A stretch of DNA of 64,000 bases from Ligula intestinalis (taxonomy: Eukaryota > Platyhelminthes > Cestoda > Diphyllobothriidea > Diphyllobothriidae): positions 13,737,490 to 13,801,489 of the forward strand of contig JAYGXS010000007.1 in the NCBI GenBank assembly GCA_036362985.1, written 5' to 3'. The translations under genes were made by a program, and so were the position numbers. Below the pieces are notes generated by a model. The model had not been told where the DNA came from. It searched no databases and was given only the letters and a program-made list of their open reading frames with translations. This document shows positions 1 to 11,399 of the stretch, piece after piece; position 1 is the stretch's first letter, and the number at the start of each line of letters is the position of its first letter.

Positions 1-44
1 CAGAATTTTTTTATACCGAACAAAACCTTATATAGGAACTTAGC

Positions 45-430
45 TACTTACAAACGCTTTTGTAAATTATCACTATCTATCAGAACATATTGGAATAAAA
101 GTGAAATGTTTCAATAAAGTACTGATTAAAAACTAGGCTTGTATCTGAAAAAAACATATTATAAACGTATTTTGGATAACTATGGCATAGTGGCTTTTTT
201 GTTTTTCAATATGTTGATAAATCTCTTGTCATCCAGTTACTATAAAAATAAATGTAAAGCATGTCATTTAAGTGAACCTAGGAGAAATCAGCCTAAAACT
301 TTTTAAAGTAAAAACTATTTCTACGACGTTATAATGAGGGTTTTGGGTCAGTAAAAAGTTCAGTTAAGCTTTAATGAAATGCTAAATGTCACCTTTATGC
401 CAAGTAGGTAAATACTCAGGATAGCGAAGC
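45..430. repeat. Diverged repeat A, copy 1
   Basis: This segment resembles 1640-2050 in the same orientation. Shared blocks include TTTTGTAAATTAT near the left end, GCTTTTTTGTTTTTC/GCTTTTTGTTTTCGAC in the middle, and TAGGTAAATAC near the right end. Identity is low and broken by indels, so this is an old duplication or two copies of one unknown element. No coding potential was seen. Confidence 0.4.
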
Positions 431-487
431 CTGCCATTAAAATAGCATAAATTATGCATGTTAAAAAACTACATGGCGCACTATGCT

Positions 488-770
488 AGCTAATGGCATT
501 AATTGCATTTGGTAAGTAAGCAGACTGCTGGTTTCTATTAAAAAGAGTGTCTGCACCTATAAACATTTTCCGGAATCTCATTATGGGCCGCGAAAGCGTT
601 CCGTCTATTGCTGCGTCACTTTGCTGTTTGCACCTAGATCTTCGAATTGTATTTCATATTTACCTGACCTATATAATTTTTTTATCGTGTTCCATAAAAA
701 TGCGGATTTGGTTTAGGAACTCCGCAAGTTTACTAACGAAGTCATTGCCATGAGCCTGCCGTAATGCAAT
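488..770. repeat. Diverged repeat B, copy 1
   Basis: It aligns with 1039-1290 at an offset of about 550 bp. Both begin near TGGCATTAAT and share TGGTAAGTAAGCAGA(C/T)TGCTGG, the TCTGCA..TATAAACATTTT block and GTTCCATAAA(A/G)ATGC(G/A)GATTT. Small open frames in both copies are related but short and look incidental. The function is unknown. Confidence 0.55.
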
Positions 771-1038
771 TCTCCGGATAGTGTGATGCCTTGCTTTCTT
801 CCTAATCGGTGCTGATGGAGTCCGCTTAAACATCCGCTAAACGTCCGAATTTTGGAAGATCGAAAATCATTTTAACAAAAAATGGAGAAATGGGAAAATG
901 CAACCGGTAACAAACGGAAGATGACACAATTTTATAAGTTTTGTAGGTTCTTGTCTCAATAGAAATATTTTTTATTCCTCATTAAACACAGAAAATGAGA
1001 TTGTTAGAAGTATAAACTGATGCATAGGGATAAATTAT

Positions 1039-1290
1039 ATAGCATGGCATTAATTTAAATTGGTAAGTAAGCAGATTGCTGGTTTCTGTTAAAAGATTGT
1101 CTGCATTTATAAACATTTTTTCGGACCATGCGTAGTTGCAGCGAAATTGTTTGTCCGATTGCTACTTAATCGCATACAACATTAACTTTCATGTCATATT
1201 TTATCGACGTGTGTTGTTTTTTATCATGTTCCATAAAGATGCAGATTTTGTTCAAGAAAACAAAGCATGTTATTCTTTTTCACATTCTTG
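1039..1290. repeat. Diverged repeat B, copy 2
   Basis: This is the second copy of the unit at 488-770, in direct orientation. The best match covers the first 60 bases and the GTTCCATAAAGATGCAGATT block near 1228. Confidence 0.55.
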
Positions 1291-1639
1291 GCTGACGCGT
1301 GATATCCTGCAAATATTTCGGTTTAATTTATGAGTATTCAATAAATATGTAGCAGAAGATCACTTTTGAATTTTTTGTCAGTGGACTCCATGATTATAAG
1401 TTCAGGCTTAGTTTGCGATGTGTGGAGAACAAACTCAATTCTAATATGCTCATCCAGTATGGTTGAGAAAAATTGGCTTTTCGTGTAGAAATTGCTGATC
1501 ATAAGTGACAGCAACTGACATTACTCTGTATATGTAAATAAATATGCGTCCTAATTTTTTACATTGTAAATTAAGTAGAAGACAGGTAAATAGGAATAAT
1601 TTCATACAAAATGCATATCTTCGATAGAAAAAGACCTAT

Positions 1640-2050
1640 TGTCAAGCAGTTTTGTAAATTATTACAACGATTAAATACATATTAGAATGAAAAGTTCAAT
1701 TTGACACGTAGATAACAACTAATTACGATTTATGTTTGCTTCTGAAATGTTTCTTAAGCTTATTTTTGACTAATTCACAAAAGAAGCTTTTTGTTTTCGA
1801 CTATGTTAACAGATCGCTTATCATTAAGATATCATTCAACAAAATGTAGAAAGGTTCCAATAAGACAATCTACCTGGAACTATTTTAAAACTGTTAGTAT
1901 CGTTAAGACCATATCTCATATGTTTTTTATTTCTGCATCGTTCTAATAACGATTTATTTGACTATTCACTCCCAATTTTGATTGAATTTAATTTTGGTCT
2001 TCTATTTTGACAACTAATAGGTAAATACGCATGGCAAAGAAGCTTGGCGT
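1640..2050. repeat. Diverged repeat A, copy 2
   Basis: This is the direct-orientation partner of 45-430. Together with the B copies it gives an A-B-B-A order across the first 2 kb, suggesting a partially duplicated unit of roughly 1.6 kb. Confidence 0.4.
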
Positions 2051-3250
2051 TGTAATAGGTCAACTTGTAAGCCTCGAAATAGGAAAAAAATAAGAAAATA
2101 TTCCGAAAAAATCAACTGTCTAAAGTGTTGGCTCCAATACTGCTACTTTTTTAAATAATCGTCAAACTATAACCTAACCCACAATAAACGACTGTTACGC
2201 ATCACGCGAAATCGTAGGGGTGTGAACAAGGTTGCGTACTATTTTGGAGCTGATGTTTGGCATCTGCTTATCGGCCGCAGTTGTGGTGGGTCTAAATTCA
2301 CTTCACTCAGTGAATTAAGTAGTTTGTCAAGGATTCCGTATCACCAATAATATGCGTTCCCCATAATAAGTAAACATTGGCTAAATAATAGTTAGTTCCA
2401 TACTAAAGGCACAGGTCTACGTTTGCATTCATGCTTTCAGTATGGATTATTATGTATTTGTATAGTACCAAATGTCTGCTGGTAGCTTGTACATAATACA
2501 CGGTTATTCAACAGTACCTGATGGATTCAAAATCAAACAGGCGTAGTTACTTCCAGACTGAGCCAGCAGAGATTTTTTCACAGGATTTGCTTAAAGTTTG
2601 TGCCTGGATTTTCTTCGGAAATGTATAAGGTTTAACGAAATATCACCAGCAGGAAGGCAGAGATGCAAATGCAATCTTAGCCCAAAGTTTCGTGCTCAAA
2701 TAGTCGCGCAAATATTCAAGAAAGTAAGGTTTCAGAAGCGTGTTTGTCTTTGCTCTCACAAAACGTGTCAGCGGGTAACGTTCGTTTATAAGAACCACGA
2801 TTTGTGACCTTAACAATGCCTGTTCGCGAAGGTTTTCGAGATTCTCAGCACGTAGCAGCCTGTTTCGACGGCTATTTGTGTTCATTTGGCTGCAAAATCA
2901 AATTCTTCGGTTTCCCTGAGGGAGACGCATGAAGCCATCTGGACCAAACCGATCTCTCTCATGCCAGCACATGGTAGACGCACACTGCCAACTACTACAC
3001 CCCCCGTTTCTACCCACGCTCGCATGCGCAGTGGAAAACCACAAAAAAGGCCACAGGTTAGGTCGGCTGCTGTGCGTTTCAAAACCACACTTTTGCACAG
3101 CCGCCTTTTGGCTGCATCGCAAACACCTTTTTCGTGTGCATAACCTCCGTTCAGTTAAAGGACAATTTTATACAGAAAACATCTTTAATGTTGCTTGGAC
3201 GTTTTTTAGCGTCAAAATTACAGTTTACATGTCATTGCCACCAAAATGTT
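2051..3250. other. Intergenic, nothing recognised
   Basis: No recognisable gene, RNA or repeat was found. Open frames of up to about 107 codons around 2890-3250 overlap on both strands and have no familiar motif, so I read them as chance. Confidence 0.4.
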
Positions 3251-3257
3251 AGTACAT

Positions 3258-3400
3258 TTAGTTGGCTTAATTTTGAAAAAAACTCGAGACTTCAGCGGGA
3301 GTCGAATCCGCACAGCAAGGGAGGCCTTTCCACAGCCAACGCTTTACTGATTTGAGTTACGACGCCATACCGTGCACACCTTCTTCACAATTAGGTCAAC
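3258..3400 (-). repeat. tRNA-derived SINE, copy 1
   Basis: Read on the minus strand, the segment has an A-box-like block (CTCAAATCAGTAAAGCG), then GGCCTCCC, then a B box (GGATTCGACTCC), and ends with CTCGAGTTTTTT. The copy at 9213-9375 matches it over the whole head (CGTAACTCAA, GTAAAGC, AAAGGCCTCCC, TCCCGCTGAA). The pol III boxes followed by an unrelated tail are typical of a tRNA-derived SINE rather than a functional tRNA. Confidence 0.7.
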
Positions 3401-6400
3401 TTAATAAAGCAAATCTGCCAAAAGCCCCTTAAATTCTTAATAGTTGGTCAAATGTATCGTTTCTGATTCACTTAGCCATTTGAGTTTACTTAAACTAAAA
3501 TTAACCATTCTTTGACAACTTCCTCCGTTGCCTTTTATCATATCACAGTCATCAAGGGTCTACAGTAGACCAAATGACATAAGAAGAAGTCCATAGTCGG
3601 AGTATGTCACCAGAAAAAGGACTCGTAAATGACAGAACATTCCTATTTGCCGTCGAGGCAATTAAGCCTCGTGACTCTTATGAATTCACAGTGGTTAATG
3701 GGTTGCTGCCAAGAGCAAAAATGCTGCCAACCACTATTTTGGTTTTTTCGTTGGGATCAAAAATCGGCATTTACTGCAGGAAAATTGATCATGGAATTTT
3801 GTAGAGACGGGTAAGCAGCTTAATTTCCGTTGTGGTATATGCTAAATTGGAAGAATTTTTCGTCTACTGTTTTAAGTTTTAAAACCCCTACAGTATCGAG
3901 TCGTTATAGGAAGAGCATGCCAATGAACTTCAGTAGATTCTATTTCTGCTGAATTTGAATATCATAATTTAAGTAAGGCATTAAACACACATTTGGAGTT
4001 GGTTATTTTGTTAATTAGGTTCATTTTAGGTGCAAAAAGATGCTTGTTAGAAAACAGACCAATTCCGGTTCTGGGGCAAAATGGGCAGAATAAGGCCAAG
4101 CCCAACGTTTCCTAACACTCCGGAAAATTCCTACGCTTTTAATTTCTGTGAAAAAAAAGATCTGGTTGGTTTGTGCTGAGTGATAAAAGAAAATTATGAA
4201 AGACCGGAAAAGAACAGAAAAATTGTGTTTTGCGCTCAAGAAATTGGGGTAATTGCAATCCCAAAGCACCGTGAGCGTACCCCGTCCACACATTTTAGCA
4301 TAAAGAAGAGAATAAATGGATTTAAAAACTTGAAACTTAACAGGCTGACAGAGATCAGATTCAGAACTATCGTTGGACATATTATATAACTTTTTTTTAT
4401 GATTTTGCAATCAAAGAACAGGGTCTAAAAATAACAAAACATACCAAATAGTGCTCTGGTTTATGTTGAAAATTGCGTTTTTTAAATTTTAATCATAAGC
4501 TTTATCCTTACTTTTTGGGAACGTAAAAAACGGATCAACATTTGTCATTCTGATTTCAACTTTTTCTTCAAAAAATTCAAAAAACAGATATTTGACACTG
4601 AAATATTAAATTAAATTGCCTTTTCAGGAGGTTACTTATTTTACGAATTTTTTGCTGCACTTAAGGTGTAATTATTTGCGTCTATCCTTGTGGTCGTTCA
4701 TTTTAATCGAAAATGAGTTGACGTGTTTGAGTGATTCTAAATCCGTGGCACAAACGGATGGTTGCATAAAGTGAAGTGTTTAAGAACTCATTATTCAGGT
4801 AAATTTTTTAATAATAAATCTTCAATAAAGCTCTTACTTTGAAATTTTTGTGAACAGGTAGAGCAAAATCCGTATTTAGGGACAAATGAATAAAAACACT
4901 GACATTCTTATAATCTAAAACGGAAATTTTAGAATAAATTGAAATGCGTCGCATTTGAACGTTTGATAGCGTTGCAAAGGTATGTGAGGAGAGGTAATTT
5001 CTCTCAGTTTACAGAATTTAGTAAAAATAAGCTTACACGTGCCACCATATTGTAACTTTTTAGGAAATATCCAGCCTCTCCATGTGTCTCCCAATCTACT
5101 TTTATTCCTGTTAACGACCTGGTTCTAATTCGTGTGGAAAATTATTTTCAATTTTCACTTATTTTTATTTCCATGAAAAATAGTTTTTTTACAGAATAAT
5201 CACCTTCAGCAAACGTCTATAGATTACTGCTCCAGCTATATGTCTGACAGGTTTAATGATGTATTAAATGTCAAAAGACCGTTTATAAAGCACCAAAAGA
5301 TTAGGCATTTGTGTTTATTCTGTATTATTTGGCTGTTTTTTTGCGCTCCCTTCCCCTAGATACATTAATATTTAAGATAAGATTAGTTACCTGTAATGTA
5401 GCCGTTATTTCTATTTAGAGTTTATGGTAATTCGACAACCAATGTATCTTATGGTTCTCACTTTAATACAAGAATACTTGAGAAGCACGCCGCTTGTAGT
5501 GACTTAACGCAGCATTGAATGCATTGCCCATACCGGGGAGGTTCGTCAAATACACAATCTACTGTGCCAGTGACGCACGTTTTAAGGTGACTATGCAGGG
5601 CAGTGTACGCAAGCGCCAAATCAATTCATTGATTAATTTAGTTCAATTCCATGGACCAGGCTCCACTTGTCTCGTTTCCAGCGTGGGCGAGTATATTTTG
5701 ATAGAATTATGCTGCATTTATCTCGGGCATGGGAAGAACCGGTCTTTATAATTCATCATGTGGGTCAAGCTTTAAAATCAACCCTATTTTTCGCATCATT
5801 TGTCAAACTGGTTTATCTCGGGAGAGATCACGAAGATCATATTGGATAACCCTGTGCGTCTGGAAACGGTGTTATGGAAAAACTTTTTAACTTTGGTCTT
5901 CGAGAACAACTGATACCCACCGAACCGTTCCAGATGAAAATTCTGGATTTTATTTATACGCAATTGTGACCCATGTTATTTTCGTTTTTTTGTAGCTAAG
6001 AATTGAGTAGGGTGATTTCAAAAATTTTCTACCGTCCTTGTTGCGTTTCATATTGAGGGGAAGTGAAGATGTCATTACCCGGTCGCAAGTGCCCTCCCAT
6101 AGATGAGATGACCGAAGATATCTGAGACAAATAAAATCGCTACTATTTGGATGTGTACGAGATTAGTACAGGGGAGCCTTGAGTGACGAATATCCTCATC
6201 TTCGGGCTTGAGTAACCTGCAAACAATCAGTGAACAGATGCAGTTTGCTTGGCTTTGTTTCGAAAGACGAGCGTTTCACATAACAGGCTCGGTGACGAAA
6301 TGGATTTAACTCATAAACAGGCATTCCACTGTATCTGGTTACGTGATCTCTGCGTCTATGAATTCTGGTTTGATTGTGGGCAGCGTCCTCGTGAAAATCA

Positions 6401-6490
6401 CAAAAGCACAAAGCACACCGAATGGAAATATGACCTTTCCTATACGGTTTCTAGAAAGGATTTCAGATTAAATGAGATGTAGACTCTGTA
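3401..6490. other. Intergenic, nothing recognised
   Basis: AT-rich sequence without recognisable coding, RNA or repeat content. A 129-codon minus-strand frame at 4021-4410 has no motif and is heavy in F, H and S as expected from AT-rich chance sequence. Confidence 0.4.
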
Positions 6491-6496
6491 GAAAAA

Positions 6497-6705
6497 AGTA
6501 GAAGTAGTAGTAGTAGTATTAGTAGTAGTAGTAGTAGTAGTATTAGAAGTTGTAGTAGTAGAAGTAGTAGTATTAGTCGTTGGGGTAGTAGTAGTAGTAG
6601 TAGTAAAAGTAGTAGTATTAGTAGCTGTAGTAGTAGTAGGAGAAGTAGTAGTAGTAGTAGAATTAGTAGTAGTAGTAGTATTAGTAGTAGTAGAAGTAGT
6701 AGTAA

Positions 6706-6777
<72 letters not shown>

Positions 6778-6778
6778 A
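6497..6778. repeat. (TAG)n microsatellite, about 280 bp
   Basis: A trinucleotide tract of TAG/AGT runs through the whole interval. The left two-thirds carry frequent substitutions (TTAGTAG, GTTGTAG, AAGTAG, a TCGTTGGGG block). From about 6712 to 6777 it is uninterrupted, roughly 22 units. The long poly-T and poly-L frames on the minus strand are translations of this tract and not genes. Confidence 0.95.
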
Positions 6779-7147
6779 CAAACAATTAACTGGTCCAATC
6801 AGTCGCGGTTTCATTTGCAATTATCATCTAAAACAGTTCAAGAAAATGGTTATGGAGCAAATTAGAGAGCAAGATTTGCAAGAAACATTTTACAGACATC
6901 AGTGTGCCGAAAAAATAACAGGGAGACGTTCTTGCATAAGGGCGCCCTGTAGTGAACTTGAACGCTCGACTGCTGAATTTCGAAAACCTTTGCAAAAATA
7001 GGATAAAAGACTAAATTTTAGAGGCACCAATGGTAACATATCGCCGCAGTGCGTGAAGCGGATTGCGAAATCTCGGATTTGGAGTTGCGTATTGATCGGA
7101 GCCGGCAGATCACGGGGACAAACAAAAACGTAGACGCAACACGAATC

Positions 7148-7190
7148 GTCCGGAGTGGTTTACTGGATCAACTGCAGTTGCGGAGCTAAA
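7148..7190 (+). pseudogene. PLE GIY-YIG nuclease N-terminal fragment
   Basis: The plus strand reads GVVYWINCSCG, the start of a GIY-YIG domain as found in Penelope-like elements. A second copy of the same start, GVVYWIWCSCGQ, begins at about 8549. The fragment ends after about a dozen residues, with no catalytic core following. It is therefore a truncated remnant, identified by comparison with the copy 1.4 kb downstream. Confidence 0.55.
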
Positions 7191-8169
7191 CAAAAACGCC
7201 GGAAACACTTGATAGATTTCTCCAGAAGCTTAGATCCAACATGCATCATCAGCAGCAGTAAGGGGAGAAGGAAGATACATGAGTTCCCAGATCGCGGCTG
7301 ATAAGACGGGTGCCGACTTCACCTTTAGATAGAATACAACTTTCATCACAGTTTGCAATCGCCTGGGCCGTAGCTTGTTTCGGTGGGGTTTCTCCTGCCG
7401 CCGTTCAATTGTCTCTAGGTTCCACATTTTGTGTTGCGATTTTGCCTGCGCCATACGTGAGGAGCGCGGGTGAAATGTAACAGCGCTTCAAATTACCGAG
7501 TTTTTTACTCACCATAAATCAAAAACAATTATAATAACGCGGCAATCGACGACTCGAGTGCGGACCGGCCTGTAAACATTGCACCAGAAATGACAAGTAA
7601 CGGTTCAAAATGGGTCGGCCAAGCCACAGGCCGTAGATATAAATGAACATGGAGCTCAGATACCTGAATTGTCGGCCACTGCCCTCTAGAACTACTGCGC
7701 ACGCTTCGTGTACTTTGTCACCCTTTTCCGCAGGTTGCCCCAATGATGGGTTCGAAGGAGACCCCCAAACTCTTTTTTGCAAAGATCGTTTTTTCAATTT
7801 TCTTCTAAATTGGCAAAAAGTTTCAAGGAGGCTCATTAGATTGCTGCGATTGACCATCGGTGTGTTTTAACTGGATACCACTGTATGAGATCTGGGTCAG
7901 GTTGTTAGTGAGAAAATTTCTGGCGAAGTGTAGCTTGTGCAAAGCTGGCGTATGATGAAGTGTGGCAGGCGCAGATGGAGGTGTTGGGAGCCTACTCTTT
8001 TGTTAACTGTTGATCAAAGAATATGGTGGCACGTTTAGGTGCACGTTTAGAGGCCAGCATACCACTCTCACGCAGCAGCATTTGCAACTAATTGGGTGGT
8101 TACTTTTGAACTTCAGGACTCCAGTAAAGTTGGTTGCTTTGCTGGGCACTTTTTAAGGCCATCACCGTC

Positions 8170-8445
8170 TTAACGGCAACTCCGGACATCCAGGTTGGCT
8201 AGCTGGTATTTTTCTTCTTCCACTACCGTAAATTGAGTGCGTGGGAACACAACATTTAAACTTTCCATCTCTGTCAGTATCTGATTCCGCTCGATTACGA
8301 CTAATGTGTCGTCTACACACCCAGCATAGAGTTTCTGTCTCTTTTGGGCTGCGAATGAAGAAAAGACAAAGAAAACCAAATCTATGTTGCCCAAATGTTT
8401 TGCAAGCACTTCGGTACCTGAAAAATATAGCTAAAACATTCAGTC
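8170..8445 (-). pseudogene. PLE reverse transcriptase fragment
   Basis: The minus-strand frame reads through LYAGCVDDTLVVIERNQ, then LNVVFPRTQFTVVEEE, then QLANLDV. In Penelope-like reverse transcriptases the catalytic block is YVDDTFVVIE, followed by FP.IQFT.E.E and LPFLDV, so the order and spacing match. Only the C-terminal half of the RT is recognisable. It breaks off after LDV at about 8170 and is degenerate upstream. The Asp pair of the active site is present, but the fragment cannot be functional alone. It points away from the nuclease fragment at 8528-8827, so the two are not one intact element. Confidence 0.75.
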
Positions 8446-8527
8446 GCCTTTTCGCCCCATAAGGATTTGGAATTGAGCACCGGCCATAAACAACCATCAG
8501 AATCCGGATCACGATAAAAAATACCCA

Positions 8528-8827
8528 TTGAAACAGCAGGAAACGGTCGGAGTCGTTTACTGGATCTGGTGCAGTTGTGGGCAATGCATCTACATGGGAG
8601 AAACTGAGAGATCACTGTGGACGCGAATGGCCAAGCATGCAGCGGCGTTGAGGAAGAAAGACGCTAACTTTCAGGTTGAAGCTCAGCCGACAGTACCCCG
8701 CCATATTTTTCTCACCGGAGATGACAACCGCATGAGCCACGACCTGCTAGTGTCTTGGTTTTCAGACCCAAATTCAATCACCAAGGGCAATGAAATTCCG
8801 TTCTCATACTCTTTACTGAGACATTAA
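8528..8827 (+). pseudogene. PLE GIY-YIG nuclease domain
   Basis: This 99-codon frame contains GVVYWIWCSC, then IYMGETERSLWTRMAKH, then a downstream WFSDPNSITKGNEIP. These correspond to the GVVY, YIGET and R..xH parts of a PLE-type GIY-YIG nuclease and the W(F)SD.NS block common near its C terminus. This domain normally follows the reverse transcriptase and nicks target DNA. Here no RT lies upstream on the same strand, and the nearest RT piece is inverted. The ATG at 8528 is not a real start, because the domain begins within a larger lost frame. I read it as a dead fragment. Confidence 0.75.
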
Positions 8828-9212
8828 CTGAGCAGGAGAATCAACCACGTGAGATGGACCGGGCCTCACAACAGCTCCGATCATAATTTCTGTGCAATTA
8901 CCAAGCCCGCATCCGACAGGGACTAAGAAATTGCTGACAGTTATTAATCCAAAGCGAAATGTCAGGCCATCACCGCACCACTTGCGAACCCCAGCACTAC
9001 TTAAAGGATTGAATAATTATGCAAGCATGTGGGTTGACGCTATAAAATATAAAACCTGCGCTAAATGTGAATGTTTCACGATATTTTACAGTGACCTGTG
9101 ATTTCTGATTCGACACAGAATCAAAATTATTGCTTAGGAACTCCTGCTTGGGCAGTCAACTTGCTGTGCCGTATTGGTGGATTCCACAATAGCGGCAAAG
9201 TTAGGGGGTGAT

Positions 9213-9375
9213 ATCGATCCAAATGTGATTAAACTCACGGTCTGAAGCGCGACATTCGTAACTCAAGTAGGTAAAGCATTGGCTCGCGTAAAAGGCCTCC
9301 CTCAAATGCGGGTTCGAATCCCGCTGAATGGCGCGAGTTTTTTCGCATTTGGGTCCACTAAATTAACCAAATCTA
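9213..9375 (+). repeat. tRNA-derived SINE, copy 2
   Basis: It starts with ATCGATCCAAATGTGATTAA, which also begins the copy at 40051. The A-box-like CTCAAGTAGGTAAAGC and a perfect T-arm (GCGGG-TTCGAAT-CCCGC) follow. The tail begins GCGCGAGTTTTTT. This is the best-preserved of the three copies. The sequence before the A box and the A-rich tail exclude a simple tRNA gene. Confidence 0.8.
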
Positions 9376-10775
9376 CCAAACCAACTTAAGAATCTGAAAC
9401 GTCAGCTAAACGAATTTTTATTTCGGTGATCGCATCTTTTACGCCTAAACTGCTTCTTGAAAATGGCATATTTGCTTCTTTCCAGATGACTTAGTTACTG
9501 TCACAGGCAGCAGTAGCCACTGACGATACTAGAACTGTTGGTAATTATGTCCCGTCGGCCCCGAAGATGTGCGTGTGATGTGGTGAGGCCAGTTTCTTTT
9601 AAGGGATTTTGAAGAACTTTCAAGTAGTGTGGGATTGCTGTCTTGCATTTTAAGAGGGGTATTGCCTGTGTGGACGTTGGCTTGACGTGTTAAAGTGGCT
9701 TCTAGGAGAAGGGCGACTACTTAAGCACGTGTGTATGCGAGTGAACACTGGTCAAGCAGCTACCTGTAATGATGCATTACCTTGAGGTAGCCGACCTTGG
9801 AGAACGGAGGGAGTATTTTGCGCTATTGGCCATCCGCTACAGGCTCATCCCGCGCCAGAAATCCGTGCCCGAGTCCTGTCCAAACAGGGTATTGCAGGCT
9901 ATAACACTGTTTGTTTCGCATGCGCCCGATCTCACGTCTATTTATCTTGATTCTGTCTTGGCAACGGTGGATGAGGGAAGAGGCCACTGTAGCTCGAATC
10001 TGCTATAACTTAAAACTTACTCATGCGCAAGTTACCACGTTTGCGTTGTGCCTGCTAAAGCATGCAGCGGACATCGTCAGATTTGGCGGTTGAACTGTTG
10101 TGATCAATAAATTACGCAGTATATGTATTTATATCTGCATCACAAACCGACAACACGCGGGTACAACCAAATGAGGACCTGGAGAACATTCCGAACGACG
10201 CCGCTGAGTAACTCAGCAACACCTGTGTATTCACCGACAGAAGGCGTTCTTCCGGGTCATGTCTATTTCAATCAAAGTTCAGTAAGCACCCAAGAATGAT
10301 ATACTCTTAATCGCTGTCATGAGCATTGAACGCCCCTTTCCATGAATAAGGTTTTTTTTCAAAGCTGGTTTACTTTGAGCACCACCGGCATGGTGTAGGA
10401 ATGCCAGCAAACAGTGGATGCCCTTACCGATGCTCTTACTTACCTCCAAGGATTTTTAGAAAAAAACTTATGCAGCACAAAAGCAGCACAAGCCACGTAT
10501 TCCAAAGTCTAAGACCAGTAAAGTAACCACTAATATTAAAAATAAGAAATTTTGTAGAAGTTCAGGTACTATTACATTGTTTAAAGTAATATGTACGCTT
10601 TTAAGAAAAAGGGAAAATTCTGCAAAATTAAAAATTCATGCTTAACGAGTCAACTTGAGTGTGAACTGATTGAAAAAATGACCGCACAGATAAAGCCACG
10701 CAAATATGATGACGGTTGCAAAAGTTTCCATTACAGAAATCCGAAGAGTAATTGGCGAGCATACGTATACTTTTT
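9376..10775. other. Intergenic; one GAAACGTC motif
   Basis: No gene was recognised. At about 9391 the sequence AATCTGAAACGTCAGC recalls the PLE-terminal motif seen at 27.7 and 53.9 kb, directly after the SINE tail. Nothing else is interpretable. Confidence 0.35.
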
Positions 10776-10878
10776 AATAAATTTTCATCAGGCCATTACA
10801 TCTATATGGGAGCCCCCTCCCATACAAGTGTAAAGCGTAAAAGGTAAATTGTAGGTAAATTATGTTCAGCGTTACAAG
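10776..10878. repeat. Left inverted repeat of foldback element
   Basis: This arm is the reverse complement of 11288-11382 with moderate divergence. Shared blocks include AATAAATTT, CAGGCCATTAC, AAAGGTAAATTGT and GGTAAATTATGTTCA. The arms face each other across about 410 bp. Confidence 0.8.
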
Positions 10879-10929
10879 CAAATTAGTACAGGGCATAGCG
10901 TAGGGGGTGGCGTAGTAACAAGCGGCTAA

Positions 10930-11238
10930 TCAAACAGTTATTAGGGAGAGGGAGAGAGAAGGCACGGGGAAAAATGCCGGTAGATAGGTGGCCGTTGGCC
11001 ATGCTAAGCTTGCAGCTTGCAGCAGGTTCTTTTGTGCGCACAAAAATGGCTTCCGTAATCGGATGGCAGTTGCTTCTGCTGTTGCCAGCAGCCGCTGACC
11101 CAGTGACTTACGATAGCTTGGTGGGACCTTGTGGATCACCCTGAAGGCTTCTTTGGGGTCTGTCTGATATCCGGAATCCACCATGTGCGCTAGGAGAGAG
11201 CTGTTGATGGTTCTGTTGGTATTGAATTCACCCTTCAT
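10930..11238 (-). pseudogene. Protein remnant, possibly PLE nuclease C-terminus
   Basis: This 102-codon frame lies entirely between the inverted arms. It reads SSLLAHMVDSGYQ, then EAFRVIHKVPPS, then LLATAEATAIRLRKP and LCAQKNLLQAASLAWP. The pattern H(M)VDSG, a VI..V strand, then a conserved Glu in AEA.AIR..KP resembles the C-terminal half of a GIY-YIG nuclease from a flatworm retroelement. That is inference, because the N-terminal GIY and YIG strands are not visible here. The frame is open throughout, which is unusual in this window. It could instead come from another retroelement protein. Confidence 0.45.
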
Positions 11239-11287
11239 TAGCCCTTGCGGGAGGTGTTCCTTTGCTTTGTTCCGTTGTTGTTCCGTT

Positions 11288-11382
11288 TCTTATAACTTTG
11301 AACATAATTTACCCACAATTTACCTTTGACGCTTAAACCCCTCGCTCTCATATAAACGTAATGGCCTGATTTAAATTTATTG
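11288..11382. repeat. Right inverted repeat of foldback element
   Basis: This is the partner of the arm at 10776-10878. The 607-bp structure, with arms near 95-100 bp, looks like a short non-autonomous element or a deleted PLE with inverted termini. Confidence 0.8.
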
Positions 11383-11399
11383 AAAATATAATTAAGTTT

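Noticed and set aside
6440..6820. Long poly-Thr and poly-Leu open frames on the minus strand
   Set aside because: They are translations of the TAG microsatellite.
7285..7320. GGCTGATAAGACGGG as a hammerhead core
   Set aside because: The core box does not fit CTGANGA, and no GAAA follows a stem.
9250..9340. Functional tRNA gene with a perfect T-arm
   Set aside because: Two relatives with the same flanks exist in the window, so it belongs to a SINE family.
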